Positions 1-11,156 of a DNA stretch of 64,000 bases are shown here, piece by piece. The first letter of the stretch is position 1; each line of letters begins with the position of its first letter. A program made the translations under genes and the position numbers. A model generated the notes under the pieces. It searched no databases. It saw nothing but the letters and a program-made list of their open reading frames with translations, and was not told where the DNA came from. Origin of the DNA: Streptomyces sp. NBC_01408 (GTDB taxonomy: Bacteria > Actinomycetota > Actinomycetes > Streptomycetales > Streptomycetaceae); assembly GCF_026340255.1 (NCBI RefSeq), contig NZ_JAPEPJ010000001.1, positions 3,775,001 to 3,839,000 on the forward strand, written 5' to 3'.

Positions 1-1
1 G

Positions 2-997
2 CTGTTCGCCGTCGCCACCGCCGTCCTCTTCGCCGGGGGCGGTCCGGACGGGATCCCGCTGGAGCCCGTCAACCCGAAGAACGCCTTCACCGGCACCTCC
101 GCCGGACTCGGGCTGTTCTTCGCCTTCTGGTCCTGGGTCGGCTTCGAGTCCACCGCCATGTACGGCGAGGAATCCCGCGACCCCAAGCGGGTCATCCCCA
201 AGGCCACCCTCATCTCCGTGGTCGGCGTCGGCCTCTTCTACATCTACGTCTCCTGGATGACCATCGCGGGCAACGGCCTCACCAAGTCCGTGGAACTGTC
301 CGCCTCCACCAGCCCCCTCGACCTCTTCTTCGCCCCCACCCAGAGCTTCATCGGCGCCTGGGCCGTCGACGCCTTCCAGTGGCTGCTGCTCACCGGCTCC
401 TTCGCCTGCGGCATGGCCTTCCACCAGTGCGCCGCCCGTTACCTCTACGCCATCGGCCGCGAGGGCTTCCTCTCCCCGCAGCTCGGCCGCACCCACGTCA
501 GGCACGGATCCCCGTACGTGGCCTCGCTGGTGCAGACCGCCATCGCCACCGCGCTCGTCGCCGGATTCTGGCTCAGCGGGCAGGACCCGTACCTGCACCT
601 GTACACACTGCTCGCCATCCTCGGCACCATGGCGATCCTGATCGTCCAGACGCTCTGCTCCTTCGCCGTCATCGGGTACTTCCGCAAGAACCACCCCGAG
701 GACCGGCACTGGTTCAAGACCTTCACCGCCCCGCTGCTCGGCGGGATCGGCATGACCGCCGTCGTCGTCCTGCTGGTGCTCAACATGGAGACCGCGGCGG
801 GCAGCGCCGCCGGGTCCCTCTTCTTCACGCTGATCCCGTGGATCGTCGTCGGCGTCTTCCTCGGCGGTCTCGGTCTCGGCCTCTGGCTCAAGGCGAAGGC
901 CCCCGAGCGTTACGAGATCATCGGCCGGATCGTCCTGGAGGACGCCGCCGAACGCCCCGACGCCCCTGCCCCGTCCACCGCCGCCGCGAACGTCTGA
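2..997 (+). CDS. APC-family amino acid permease (5' partial)
   Basis: This is the C-terminal part of a multi-pass cytoplasmic-membrane transporter of the amino acid-polyamine-organocation (APC) superfamily. The reading frame is open from the first base, so the N-terminal membrane segments lie outside the window. The segment GFESTAMYGEESRDPKR, at about residues 46-62 of the visible part, is the typical APC helix-6/loop region, and at least six further hydrophobic segments follow. The last residues form a cytoplasmic Ala/Pro-rich tail. The stop codon is 11 bases before the start of a flavin amine oxidase, so the two genes are probably one operon. I infer that the permease imports the amino acid or amine that the oxidase deaminates. 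The exact substrate cannot be read from the sequence. Confidence 0.9.
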   Translation: MFAVATAVLFAGGGPDGIPLEPVNPKNAFTGTSAGLGLFFAFWSWVGFESTAMYGEESRDPKRVIPKATLISVVGVGLFYIYVSWMTIAGNGLTKSVELSASTSPLDLFFAPTQSFIGAWAVDAFQWLLLTGSFACGMAFHQCAARYLYAIGREGFLSPQLGRTHVRHGSPYVASLVQTAIATALVAGFWLSGQDPYLHLYTLLAILGTMAILIVQTLCSFAVIGYFRKNHPEDRHWFKTFTAPLLGGIGMTAVVVLLVLNMETAAGSAAGSLFFTLIPWIVVGVFLGGLGLGLWLKAKAPERYEIIGRIVLEDAAERPDAPAPSTAAANV

Positions 998-1008
998 GGA
1001 GCGCCACC

Positions 1009-2634
1009 ATGGCCCGTACGCCCTTGATGCACGCCCTGCGCCGGCTCGCCGCCGAACACGCCGCCGCCCGCCGCCTCGACCTGCCCGTCGCCGAGGTCCG
1101 CGGCTCCACCCGCCGCGAACTCCTCGGCCGGGCCGCCGCCCTCGGCCTCGGCACCGCCCTCGCCTCGTCCGGAGTGGCGTACGCCGCCGGGCCCGCCCCC
1201 GACAAGAAGCCCGTCGGCCCCGCCCGGGTCGCCGTGGTCGGCGCGGGCATCTCCGGCCTGACCGCCGCCCTCACCCTGAAGGACGCGGGGGTCGACTGCA
1301 CCCTCTACGAGGCCAACCCGAGCCGGGTCGGAGGCCGCATGTGGACCCAAGCCGACCACTGGGCGTACGGGCAGACCTCCGAGATCGGCGGCGAGCTGAT
1401 CGACACCAGCCACAAGAAGATCCTGGAGCTCTGCCGCCGCTTCGACCTGCCCGTCGAGGACTTCCTCGGCGGCGGACCCAACGGGGCCGAGGAAGTCCTC
1501 TGGTTCAACGGCGAGTACTACTCCCGCACCCAGGCCGACGAGGACTTCAAGGCCGTCTACCAGGCGCTGCACCGCGACCTCCAGGAGGCCGGAGAGGTCA
1601 CCTGGAACTCCACGACCCCGGCCGGCACCGCCCTCGACAACATGACCCTGTACGAGTGGATCGAGACCCGGATCCCCGGCGGCCACGGCTCGCAGCTCGG
1701 CCGCTTCATCGACGTGGCCTACAACGTCGAGTACGGGGCCGACACCGATCAGCAGTCAGCCCTCGCCCTGGTCCTCCTCATGGGCTATCAGCCCAACCCG
1801 GGCAACTTCAACGTCTGGGGCCTGTCCAACGAGCGGTACCACATCACCGGCGGCAACGACCGGCTGCCCCACGCCATCGCCGCAGCCCTGCCCGCCGGTT
1901 CGATCGTGATGGGCCGCGAGCTGCTCGCCGTACGGGCCAACGCCGACGGCACCCAGACCCTGACCTTCAACGACTCGGGAGCCACCCGGACCGTCGTCGC
2001 CGACCACACCGTCCTGTGCCTGCCGCTGCCGGTCCTCCAGCGCATCGACACCTCACAGGCCGGCTTCGACCCGCTCATGCGCAGCCTCCTGCGCGACGCC
2101 CGGATGGGCCACTGCACCAAACTCAACATGCAGTTCACCGCCCGCCCCTGGCGCGGCAGCGGACCCTGGCCGGGCGTCTCGGCCGGCGACTGCTTCACGG
2201 ACCTGGACGTCCAGCAGACCTGGGACACCACCAAGCTCCAGCCCGGCACCGGCGGGATCCTGCTCCAGTACGGCGGCGGCACCCTGGCCGCGGCGCTCAC
2301 CCCCGCGACCCCCTTCGCCACCGAGGCCGACCCGTACGTACGCGACCTCGCGAGCCGCGTGCTGAGCGGCGTCGACGCCTTCTATCCGGGCACCAAGGCG
2401 GTCTGGAACGGGCGGGCCCAGCTCTCCGCCTGGCACCGCAACCCGTACGCCCTGGGCGCCTACTCGTTCTGGCCCACCGGCTACCTGCACCGCTACGCCC
2501 AGTACGAGGGCACCGCCCAGGGCAACGTCCACATCGGCGGCGAGCACTGCAGCTACGACTTCCAGGGCTTCATGGAGGGCGGCGCCACCGAGGGCGAGCG
2601 CGCGGCGCGCGAGGTGATCGCGGCCCTCGGCTGA
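1009..2634 (+). CDS. Tat-exported flavin monoamine / L-amino acid oxidase
   Basis: This 541-residue FAD-dependent amine oxidase would deaminate an amine or L-amino acid to the aldehyde or keto acid plus ammonia and H2O2. The dinucleotide-binding motif VGAGISG is at residues 77-83, followed by YEANPSRVGGRMW, and the C-terminal FAD-contact segment GGEHCSYDFQGFMEGG is present. A twin-arginine signal lies unusually far in: STRRELLGRAAALGLG at residues 33-48, then a hydrophobic stretch ending in AYAAG. Export through Tat is therefore likely, but the n-region is long (about 34 residues). The ATG was chosen because it follows the permease stop by 11 bases with GAGGAG just upstream. The frame stays open upstream, but that extension only overlaps the permease in another frame. 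The substrate is unknown. Confidence 0.9.
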   Translation: MARTPLMHALRRLAAEHAAARRLDLPVAEVRGSTRRELLGRAAALGLGTALASSGVAYAAGPAPDKKPVGPARVAVVGAGISGLTAALTLKDAGVDCTLYEANPSRVGGRMWTQADHWAYGQTSEIGGELIDTSHKKILELCRRFDLPVEDFLGGGPNGAEEVLWFNGEYYSRTQADEDFKAVYQALHRDLQEAGEVTWNSTTPAGTALDNMTLYEWIETRIPGGHGSQLGRFIDVAYNVEYGADTDQQSALALVLLMGYQPNPGNFNVWGLSNERYHITGGNDRLPHAIAAALPAGSIVMGRELLAVRANADGTQTLTFNDSGATRTVVADHTVLCLPLPVLQRIDTSQAGFDPLMRSLLRDARMGHCTKLNMQFTARPWRGSGPWPGVSAGDCFTDLDVQQTWDTTKLQPGTGGILLQYGGGTLAAALTPATPFATEADPYVRDLASRVLSGVDAFYPGTKAVWNGRAQLSAWHRNPYALGAYSFWPTGYLHRYAQYEGTAQGNVHIGGEHCSYDFQGFMEGGATEGERAAREVIAALG

Positions 2635-2637
2635 GCC

Positions 2638-4020
2638 TCAGGCGGGCTGGATGTTGTGGTTGAAGCGGAAGACGTTGTCGGGGTCGTACTGCCGTTTCAC
2701 GGCTCTCAGCCGGCGCATGTTCTCCTCGCCCACGCCCGCCGCCACCCGGTCCGCGCCCTCGTCCCCGGTGAAGTTGAGGTACACGGCTCCGCTGCTCCAC
2801 GGCCCCACGTCGGCGCGCACCTCCCTCACCCACCGCATGCACCGCGCGTCGTCGGCGGGGTCCTCCCAGATGCCGAACGGGTGCACCGCCCAGGGGGAGT
2901 CCCGGTACGGGACGGGGTACTCCGAGGGGCCGTCCGCGATGGCTCCGCCCAGCGGGAAGAGGATGTGCTGGGTTCCCGTCGGGACCGGCATGGCGTGCGC
3001 GCGGGCGCAGAACACCTCGACGAGCTCGTCGGGCAGCCCGGTCAGGTACTCCGCCGACCAGTAGTTCCGCAGCCCCGGCGGGTCGTCGATCATGCACTGC
3101 AGTTCGGGGTACGGGATGGCCGTGACGATCTCCGCCTCGTGCGGGATCGCCAGCAGCGGCGCGGCGAGCCGGCGCATCTCCTCCTCGGGCCCCGCGTACG
3201 TCAGCAGCGCGGCGGCCACCAGCCGGCCGACCAGGTGCGGCGGGACGAACTCCTCGGGCGGGCCGGTCAGGTAGAGGGCGGCGCCGCTCGCCTCGGGCGG
3301 CCCCGCCTCGATGACCTCCCGGTACGTACTCACCACCTCGGCCCCGCGCTCCGGCAGGTACAGCAGGAAGGCGATGGACATGACGGGCAGGTCGTGCAGG
3401 CGCAGGGTCAGCGAGGTGGCGACGCCGAAGTTCCCGCCGCCGCCGTGCAGCGCCCAGAACAGCTCGGGGTGGTCCTCCGCGGTCGCGTGGACGAGCTCGC
3501 CGTCCGCGGTGACCAGGTCCACGCCCAGCAGATTGTCCACCGCCAGGCCGAACTTGCGGTCCAGCCAGCCGGAACCGCCGCCCAGGACGAAGCCTCCGAC
3601 ACCGGTCGTGGAGGCCCGGCCGCCGGTGGTCGCCAGCGCGTACGGGTGGCAGGCCAGGTCCAGATGGCTCATCGTGGCCCCGCCCTCGATGTGGGCGGCC
3701 TTCGCCGCCGGATGGACCGTCACCTCGTGCATCCGGCGCAGGTCCACGACCAGGCCGCCGTCGTTGAGGGACATCCCGGCGACGCTGTGCCCGCCGCCGC
3801 GCACCGCGATCTTCAGGTCCAGGTCCCTCGCGAAACGCACGGCGGTGACCACGTCGGCCGTGCTCTGGCACTGGGCGATCACGGCGGGCCTGCGGTCGAC
3901 CATCGAGTTGAAGCGGGTCCGGGCCTCGTCGTACCCCGCGTCGTCCGGTGTGAAGACGTCACCGGCCAGATCCTCGCGGAGCGCGACGAGCGCCGTCCCC
4001 GCCTTCGAGAGGGGCGCCAT
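2638..4020 (-). CDS. FAD-binding oxidoreductase, BBE-like (PCMH fold)
   Basis: This 460-residue flavoprotein belongs to the berberine-bridge-enzyme-like oxidases, whose members oxidise alcohols, sugars or specialised metabolites with O2. The PCMH FAD domain is clear: KIAVRGGGHSVAG, where His78 is the expected 8-alpha-histidyl FAD attachment site, and GVGGFVLGGGSGWL. The second covalent anchor of bicovalent members (a Cys before GVGG) is replaced by GGRASTTG, so flavin attachment should be through His only. The C-terminal BBE motif YDPDNVFRFNHNI is present. The ATG at 4020 is preferred over an upstream ATG at 4044 because GGAAGGGGGAG sits immediately before it. The gene is convergent with the amine oxidase (3 bases between the stops). 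No substrate can be assigned. Confidence 0.88.
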   Translation of the reverse strand: MAPLSKAGTALVALREDLAGDVFTPDDAGYDEARTRFNSMVDRRPAVIAQCQSTADVVTAVRFARDLDLKIAVRGGGHSVAGMSLNDGGLVVDLRRMHEVTVHPAAKAAHIEGGATMSHLDLACHPYALATTGGRASTTGVGGFVLGGGSGWLDRKFGLAVDNLLGVDLVTADGELVHATAEDHPELFWALHGGGGNFGVATSLTLRLHDLPVMSIAFLLYLPERGAEVVSTYREVIEAGPPEASGAALYLTGPPEEFVPPHLVGRLVAAALLTYAGPEEEMRRLAAPLLAIPHEAEIVTAIPYPELQCMIDDPPGLRNYWSAEYLTGLPDELVEVFCARAHAMPVPTGTQHILFPLGGAIADGPSEYPVPYRDSPWAVHPFGIWEDPADDARCMRWVREVRADVGPWSSGAVYLNFTGDEGADRVAAGVGEENMRRLRAVKRQYDPDNVFRFNHNIQPA

Positions 4021-4201
4021 GGCTCCCCCTTCCGAGAAGGGCATAGGGCCCTTTCAGCGTAGGCGGAGGAGATCACGGGGGCACGGCGGGAGGATCCGCG
4101 CGCCCGGGCGCGCCCCCCGGCCGGCGCACCACCCTCCGCCCGGCGTGACACCCCCCAGGCCGGCGCGTCACTCCCGGGCCGCGTGGCACCCCGTACGCGC
4201 G

Positions 4202-6007
4202 CTACCCGCCGTACGCCCCGCTCGCGGTCAGCCGCAGCGCCGTGTCGATCAGCGGAACGTGGCTGAAGGCCTGCGGGAAGTTCCCGACCTGCCGCTGGAG
4301 CCGCGGATCCCACTCCTCCGCCAGCAGCCCGAGGTCGTTGCGCAGCGAGAGCAGCCGCTCGAAGAGCCGCCGGGCCTCGTCCACCCGGCCGATCATCGCC
4401 AGGTCGTCGGCCATCCAGAACGAGCACGCCAGGAAGGCGCCCTCGTCGCCCTCCAGACCGTCCACGCCGGCCTCCTCGCCCGCCGTCGGGTAGCGCAGGA
4501 TGAAACCGTCGGGCGTGGACAGCTCGCGCTGGATCGCCTCGATGGTGCCGATGACCCGCTTGTCGTCCGGCGGCAGGAAGCCCATCTGCGGAATCAGCAG
4601 CAGGGAGGCGTCCAGCTCCCTCGACCCGTAGGACTGGGTGAAGGTGTTGCGCTCCTTGTCGTAGCCCTTCTCGCAGACGTCCTGGTGGATCTCGTCGCGC
4701 AGTTCGCGCCAGCGCTCCAGCGGGCCGTCCGCGTCCCCGCTCTCGACCAGCTTGATCGTGCGGTCCACGGCCACCCAGGCCATCACCTTCGAGTGCACGA
4801 AGTGGCGGCGCGGGCCGCGCACTTCCCAGATGCCCTCGTCCGGCTGGTCCCAGTGGGTCTCCAGGTACCGGATCAGTTTGAGCTGGAGCACCGAGGCGTA
4901 GTCGTTGCGGGCCAGCCCGGTCATGTGGCCCAGGTGCAGGGCCTCGGTGACCTCGCCGTACACGTCGAGCTGGAGCTGGTGGGCGGCGCCGTTGCCGACG
5001 CGGACCGGGCGGGAGCCCTCGTAGCCCGGGAGCCAGTCCAGTTCGGTCTCGCCGAGCTCGCGCTCGCCCGCGATCCCGTACATGATCTGGAGGTTCTCCG
5101 GGTCGCCGGCCACCGCGCGCAGCAGCCACTCGCGCCAGGCGGAGGCCTCCGCCCGGTAGCCGGTGCGCAGCAGCGACGACAGCGTGATGGCCGCGTCCCG
5201 CAGCCAGGTGTAGCGGTAGTCCCAGTTCCGGACCCCGCCGATCTCCTCCGGGAGGGAGGTGGTCGGCGCGGCGACGATCCCGCCCGTGGGGCCGTACGTG
5301 AGGGCCTTGAGCGTGATCAGGGAGCGGACCACGGCCTCCCGGTAGGGCCCGTGGTAGGTGCACTGCTCGACCCACTCGCGCCAGAACTCGGTGGTCGACT
5401 CCAGGGCCGCCTCGGCCTCCGGGGCCTCCGGCGCGCCCCGGTGCGAGGCCTGCCAGCTGATGCTGAAGGCCACCCGGTCGCCCGGGCCCACCGTGAAGTC
5501 GGAGTAGGTCGTCAGGTCCTTGCCGTAGGTCTGGGCCTCGGTGTCCAGCCAGATGGAGTCCGGACCGGCCACGGCGACCGTGCGCCCGTCGACCTGGTGC
5601 ACCCAGGGCACGACCCGGCCGTAACTGAACCGCATGCGCAGCGCGGAGTGCATCCGGACGCGCCCGGAGACGCCCTCCACGATGCGGATCAGCTGCGGGG
5701 CGTGGTCCTCGCGGGGCGGCATGAAGTCGATCACGCGGACGGTGCCGCGCGGCGTGTCCCACTCCGACTCCAGCACCAGCGAGTCGCCGCGGTACCGGCG
5801 CCGGGTGGCACGCGGGGCCTCGGTCTCCGCCGGGAACGCCGGGCCGATCCGCCAGAACCCGTGATCCTCGGTGCCGAGAATGCTCGCGAACACGGCATGG
5901 GAGTCGAAACGTGGCAGACACAACCAGTCCACTGCCCCGTCCCGGCAGACCAACGCCGCGGTCTGCATGTCCCCGATCAGTGCGTAATCCTCGATGCGCC
6001 CGGACAC
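4202..6007 (-). CDS. Glycoside hydrolase family 15 (glucoamylase/trehalase-like)
   Basis: This 601-residue cytoplasmic protein (no signal peptide) has the GH15 layout. The N-terminal beta-sandwich opens with RIEDYALIGDMQTAALV and DWLCLPRFDS, followed by an (alpha/alpha)6 catalytic barrel with RNWDYRYTWLRDAA. Family members hydrolyse alpha-glucosidic bonds, and actinobacterial homologues of this length include trehalases that act on alpha,alpha-trehalose. I cannot separate trehalase from glucoamylase by eye. The GTG at 6007 is chosen because GGAG lies 7 bases upstream and the conserved SGRIEDYALIGD begins right after it. An ATG 99 bases further upstream would add an unconserved extension. The gene diverges from pyrG across a 460-base intergenic region. 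Confidence 0.85.
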   Translation of the reverse strand: MSGRIEDYALIGDMQTAALVCRDGAVDWLCLPRFDSHAVFASILGTEDHGFWRIGPAFPAETEAPRATRRRYRGDSLVLESEWDTPRGTVRVIDFMPPREDHAPQLIRIVEGVSGRVRMHSALRMRFSYGRVVPWVHQVDGRTVAVAGPDSIWLDTEAQTYGKDLTTYSDFTVGPGDRVAFSISWQASHRGAPEAPEAEAALESTTEFWREWVEQCTYHGPYREAVVRSLITLKALTYGPTGGIVAAPTTSLPEEIGGVRNWDYRYTWLRDAAITLSSLLRTGYRAEASAWREWLLRAVAGDPENLQIMYGIAGERELGETELDWLPGYEGSRPVRVGNGAAHQLQLDVYGEVTEALHLGHMTGLARNDYASVLQLKLIRYLETHWDQPDEGIWEVRGPRRHFVHSKVMAWVAVDRTIKLVESGDADGPLERWRELRDEIHQDVCEKGYDKERNTFTQSYGSRELDASLLLIPQMGFLPPDDKRVIGTIEAIQRELSTPDGFILRYPTAGEEAGVDGLEGDEGAFLACSFWMADDLAMIGRVDEARRLFERLLSLRNDLGLLAEEWDPRLQRQVGNFPQAFSHVPLIDTALRLTASGAYGG

Positions 6008-6467
6008 GTTGCATCTCCAGTCGAACGGCCACGTCCGCCCCGAAGGGCGCTTGCATTGCGCGGTTGCGCGGTCTCCTGTGGGTGGGGATCTCCGCGCCGA
6101 GCCCATGATTCCGTATGCGGCGGTGTGAGGCCGTCTGCCGGACTGCTCGGCGAGGATGTGTGCGATATCCGAGCAGGATATGACGGCACCCTAGTGATCT
6201 CGTTAAGCCCCGGAAGAATGTGGCTGGGCCGAACGGGTGACCTGGACGGATGGCGGCCCGGCGCGCCACGCGACCCGCCCGCGCCGCGTGGCCGGAGGCG
6301 GACCGGCCCGGGCGCTGATAGGCTGGTACCCCGTGGACCGGTGGTCTGCCTGTGCGAATCAGGAGCCCCGAAACCGCAGCTTCGGCGCCCCCTGAGACCC
6401 TTCCGGATCGACGGTGGCCGGCGCCGGACGCACCTCACCTCGCGACCACGGGAGCCCCCTCTTGGCG
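6008..6467. promoter_or_regulatory. Divergent GH15/pyrG intergenic region
   Basis: No convincing gene is seen here. TGATAGGCT at 6316-6324 looks like an extended -10 element (TG-N-TAGGCT) reading toward pyrG, with no good -35. The putative pyrG leader (about 6331-6467) is G/C-rich and can form a weak stem between GGAGCCCCGAA and CTTCGGCGCCCC. I saw no run suited to the reiterative-transcription control known for pyrG in Firmicutes. Confidence 0.35.
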
Positions 6468-8120
<1,653 letters not shown>

Positions 8121-8140
8121 GCGCCTGACCGCATAACGTA

Positions 8141-8173
8141 GACAGCCGGGGCACGGATCGTGCCCCGGCTGTC
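8141..8173 (+). terminator. Hairpin terminator after pyrG
   Basis: There is a perfect 15-bp stem (8141-8155 with 8159-8173) and a 3-base loop, followed by GCGTTTCTT. It starts 20 bases after the pyrG stop and ends 24 bases before the Nudix gene start. It may be partial, since the two genes are close and co-oriented. Confidence 0.8.
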
Positions 8174-8197
8174 GCGTTTCTTGGGAAGGTACGGGCC

Positions 8198-8836
8198 ATG
8201 GCCATGGGCAACGACATCGTGGACACGCCGGAGTCGTGGGAGGTCGTCGCCTCGCGCACCCCGTTCGAGGGCGCGAAGACATCCGTCAAGTCGGACCAGG
8301 TCCGGATGCCCGACTCCTCGGTGGTGCGCCGCGACTACCAGGTGCACCCGGGCTCGGTGTGCGTCCTCGCCCTCGACGAGGAGGAGCGGGTGCTGGTCCT
8401 GAAGCAGTTCCGGCATCCCGTGCGGCACCGGCTGTGGGAGCTGCCGGCGGGGCTGCTGGACGTGGCCGGGGAGAACCCGCTGCACGCGGCCCAGCGGGAG
8501 CTGTACGAGGAGGCGCACGTCAAGGCGGAGGACTGGCGGGTGCTGGCCGACTTCTTCACCTCGCCGGGAGGCTCCGACGAGGCCGTACGGATCTTCCTCG
8601 CGCGGGATCTGGCGGAGGCGGAGGGGGAGCGGTACGTGGTCTCCGAGGAGGAGGCGGACATGGAACTCGCGCGTGTTCCTCTCGGGGACCTGGTGCGCGG
8701 GGTCCTGGCGGGGCGGTTGGGGAACCCGGGGCTGGTGACGGGCGTCCTTGCCCTGTCCGCGGCCCTCGCCTCCGGCGGGGTGGAGTCGCTGCGCCCGCCG
8801 CTGGCTCCGTGGCCGGCCCGGCCGTACGAGGCGTAG
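8198..8836 (+). CDS. Nudix hydrolase, ADP-ribose pyrophosphatase type
   Basis: This 212-residue Nudix hydrolase probably cleaves ADP-ribose or a related nucleotide sugar to AMP plus a sugar phosphate. The Nudix box reads LPAGLLDVAGENPLHAAQ then RELYEEAHV at about residues 82-108; the motif E-x7-REL-x-EE is complete, and the ELPAGLLD prefix is typical of ADP-ribose pyrophosphatases. The FFTSPGGSDEAVRIFLA segment downstream also fits that subgroup. GGAAGG lies 8 bases before the ATG. The position directly after pyrG is what I recall for streptomycete chromosomes. Confidence 0.88.
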   Translation: MAMGNDIVDTPESWEVVASRTPFEGAKTSVKSDQVRMPDSSVVRRDYQVHPGSVCVLALDEEERVLVLKQFRHPVRHRLWELPAGLLDVAGENPLHAAQRELYEEAHVKAEDWRVLADFFTSPGGSDEAVRIFLARDLAEAEGERYVVSEEEADMELARVPLGDLVRGVLAGRLGNPGLVTGVLALSAALASGGVESLRPPLAPWPARPYEA

Positions 8837-8858
8837 CCGTCGTCTGCGGCGCCGCTGC

Positions 8859-8934
8859 CCCCGGACCCCCGCGCCTCAAACGCCGGCGAGGCTGAATGCC
8901 AGCCCCGCCGGCGTTTGAGGCGCGGGGTCTGGGG
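8859..8934. repeat. Dispersed hairpin repeat, inverted pair
   Basis: Two convergent copies of the GCGCCTCAAACGCCGGCG repeat (arms about 8859-8894 and 8900-8934) form a stem of about 35 bp with a 5-base loop right after the Nudix stop. The same unit recurs at 26650, 32339, 38254-38603 and 59801. Here it probably acts as a transcription terminator. Further on, the 17-base unit AGCGGCGCGTGAAAAAG occurs twice in tandem (about 8983-9016). Confidence 0.8.
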
Positions 8935-9124
8935 CGGAGCCCCAGGGAACGGTGGAAGGGCGGGTAGGGGACGGCTCCGCGCAGCGGCGCGTGAAAAAGC
9001 AGCGGCGCGTGAAAAAGAGGAACATCCGCTGATCCGATCAGGGGATATGTCCGCCGCGCTCCACCCGGGTCGTCGCTCTGCGTGAACTACGCTCGCAACC
9101 CGAGGCAGGGAGAGGAGCGGATCC

Positions 9125-11104
9125 GTGACGGATTTCGTCGGGCGGCGGCGTGAGCTCAAGGAGCTGCGCGAGGACATCGCACGGACCGGGCTCGACACCC
9201 TCTCGGGCCGTAAGGCCAAGGCGCCGAGGGCGCGCGTACTGCTCGTCGCCGGCCGGCCGGGATCGGGGCGGACCGCCCTCGCCGAGGCGTTCGTGCGCGA
9301 GGTCGCCGACCAGTACCCCGACGGGGTGCTCCGGACCCGGCTCACCGCCCCCGGCGGGGAGACCGTGGCCACCGAGCTGGCGGTCAGGGGGCTGCTGGAA
9401 GGCCTGGGGCACGCCACCCCGCCCGGGGCCGGGGAAGACGAACTGAGCGCCGCCCTGCGGGACGCCGTCGCCGACCGGCGGCTGATCATCCTCGTCGACG
9501 ACGCCGCCGACCCGCACCAGGTCGACGCCCTGCTGCCCGACACCCCCGAATGCCTGGTCGTGGTCACCGCCGAAGGCCCGCTCACCGGGATCCCCGACGT
9601 ACGGCCCTGCACCCTCGGCGGGCTGGACACGCCGTCCGCCGTCGAACTGCTGGCCCAGCGCATCGGCGACACCCGGGTCACCGCCGACCCGCGCGCCGCC
9701 GAGGCGCTCGCCGAGGAGTGCGGGGGCCAGCCCGCCGCGCTCGGCCTCGTGGGCGGATGGCTCGCCGCCCACCCCAAGGCCTCCGTCTCGGACGTGGCCA
9801 AGCAGCTGCACGACATGCCCGTCGGGACCGGCGGGGCGCTCGCCCGGGGCTTCCGCCTCGTCTACGAGTCCCTGCCGCAGCCCGCCCAGCGGACCCTGCG
9901 GCTGCTGCCGCTCGCCCCGGCCGGCATCGTCGACTCGCACACCGCCTCCGCCCTCGCCGGCTGCTCCGTGGCCGCGGCCCAGTCCACGCTGGACGATTTC
10001 GCCGGGCTGGGCCTCGTACGCCCCTCCCATGACGGCCTGTACCTGCTGCCCGGCTGCCTCGCGCCGCTCCTCCAGGCCCTGCTGGAGGCCAAGGAGCGCC
10101 CCGCCGAGGTCCAGCTGGCCCGGGCCCGGATGCTGGAGCGGACCGTACGGCTGCTGCACTCCTGCCGGGCCATGGCCGCGCCCGCCGAGGGCACCGACGA
10201 CGGCGTGGACCCCCGCGAGAAGCTGGACGGCACGCCGCGCGCCCTGCGGTTCCCCGACCGGCGGGCCGCCGCCACCTGGCTGGACACCCGGCTGCCCGCG
10301 CTGTCCGCGGCCGCCTCCCTGGCCGTGGCCGACGGCGAGCTGGACACGCTGGCCCGCCGGCTGGTCGCGGCCCTCGTACGGGCGCTGGCGGACCACCGCG
10401 GCACCGCCGAGGCCGCCCCCGAGCTGTACGGGCTGCACCGCCTGGTCCTGGACGTGGCCGAGCGCCGCAACCTGCACCGGGAGCAGGCCGCCGCGCTGCT
10501 GAACCTCGCCGACCTGGACGCCGAGACCGGCCGTACCCAGGAGGCGCTGGAGCGCTACCGGGCCGCGCTGGACGCGGGACGCGCGGCGAACGACCCGTAC
10601 GCGACGGGCCGCGCGATGGAATCCGTAGGCGGCGCGTACCAGGAGCTGACCGACTGGCACCGGGCCGCCGACTGGTTCGGCCGGGCCCTGTCCCAGGCCC
10701 TCGCGCGGGGGGAGCGCGCGGACGAGGCCCGGCTGTACGGGCGGCTGGGCAACGTCCATACCTACGCGGGCCGGTACGGGGAGGCGATGCGCAGCTGGCG
10801 GGCCGCCGCGGCGGGGTACCGGAAGCTGGCCGATGTCCCGGGTCAGGCAAAGGCGTTGAGCGAGATGGCCCGGGTCCAGGAGTACGCCGGGCACCCGGAG
10901 GAATCGCTGCACACCTGCCGCGAGGCGGTGGAGCTGGCGCGCAGGGCCGGGGACCAGCGGCTCCAGGCCGCGCTCCAGGTGCGGCTCGCCGACACGCTGG
11001 ACCGGTTGGGTGACCCCGCGGCTGCAAGGCTGCACCGCTCTGCGGCTGATCGATTGCTGGGAGATGACCCCGCAGCCTGCGAAATCCGTAGTGGTTCCGA
11101 CTAA
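9125..11104 (+). CDS. STAND-type NTPase with TPR repeats
   Basis: This 659-residue protein resembles the signal-transduction ATPases (AfsR/MalT/NB-ARC-like) but lacks a DNA-binding or TIR domain. It opens FVGRRRELKELREDIA, then a P-loop LVAGRPGSGRTALAE (about residues 39-53; the usual GK is GR). A Walker-B-like LIILVDDAAD and a GGQPAALGLVGGWL segment (the NB-ARC GLPLA position) follow. The C-terminal third is tetratricopeptide repeats, for example LERYRAALDAGRAANDPYATGRA. It is probably an oligomerising regulator that senses an unknown ligand. The GTG start follows GAGGAG by 8 bases. No partner gene is obvious; the next gene is ald. Confidence 0.8.
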   Translation: MTDFVGRRRELKELREDIARTGLDTLSGRKAKAPRARVLLVAGRPGSGRTALAEAFVREVADQYPDGVLRTRLTAPGGETVATELAVRGLLEGLGHATPPGAGEDELSAALRDAVADRRLIILVDDAADPHQVDALLPDTPECLVVVTAEGPLTGIPDVRPCTLGGLDTPSAVELLAQRIGDTRVTADPRAAEALAEECGGQPAALGLVGGWLAAHPKASVSDVAKQLHDMPVGTGGALARGFRLVYESLPQPAQRTLRLLPLAPAGIVDSHTASALAGCSVAAAQSTLDDFAGLGLVRPSHDGLYLLPGCLAPLLQALLEAKERPAEVQLARARMLERTVRLLHSCRAMAAPAEGTDDGVDPREKLDGTPRALRFPDRRAAATWLDTRLPALSAAASLAVADGELDTLARRLVAALVRALADHRGTAEAAPELYGLHRLVLDVAERRNLHREQAAALLNLADLDAETGRTQEALERYRAALDAGRAANDPYATGRAMESVGGAYQELTDWHRAADWFGRALSQALARGERADEARLYGRLGNVHTYAGRYGEAMRSWRAAAAGYRKLADVPGQAKALSEMARVQEYAGHPEESLHTCREAVELARRAGDQRLQAALQVRLADTLDRLGDPAAARLHRSAADRLLGDDPAACEIRSGSD

Positions 11105-11156
11105 GATTATTGGTTTGCAAGGCTAGACAGCGACTCATCCTTCATTAGACTGGCTC

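Noticed and set aside
379..1008. Open frame extending the amine oxidase about 210 codons upstream
   Set aside because: It overlaps the permease in another frame, is Arg/Pro-rich shadow sequence, and the ATG at 1009 has a good ribosome binding site next to the Tat signal.
3311..6460. Very long plus-strand open frame opposite the BBE-like and GH15 genes
   Set aside because: High-GC antisense shadow; no recognisable domain, while the minus-strand genes carry full family motifs.
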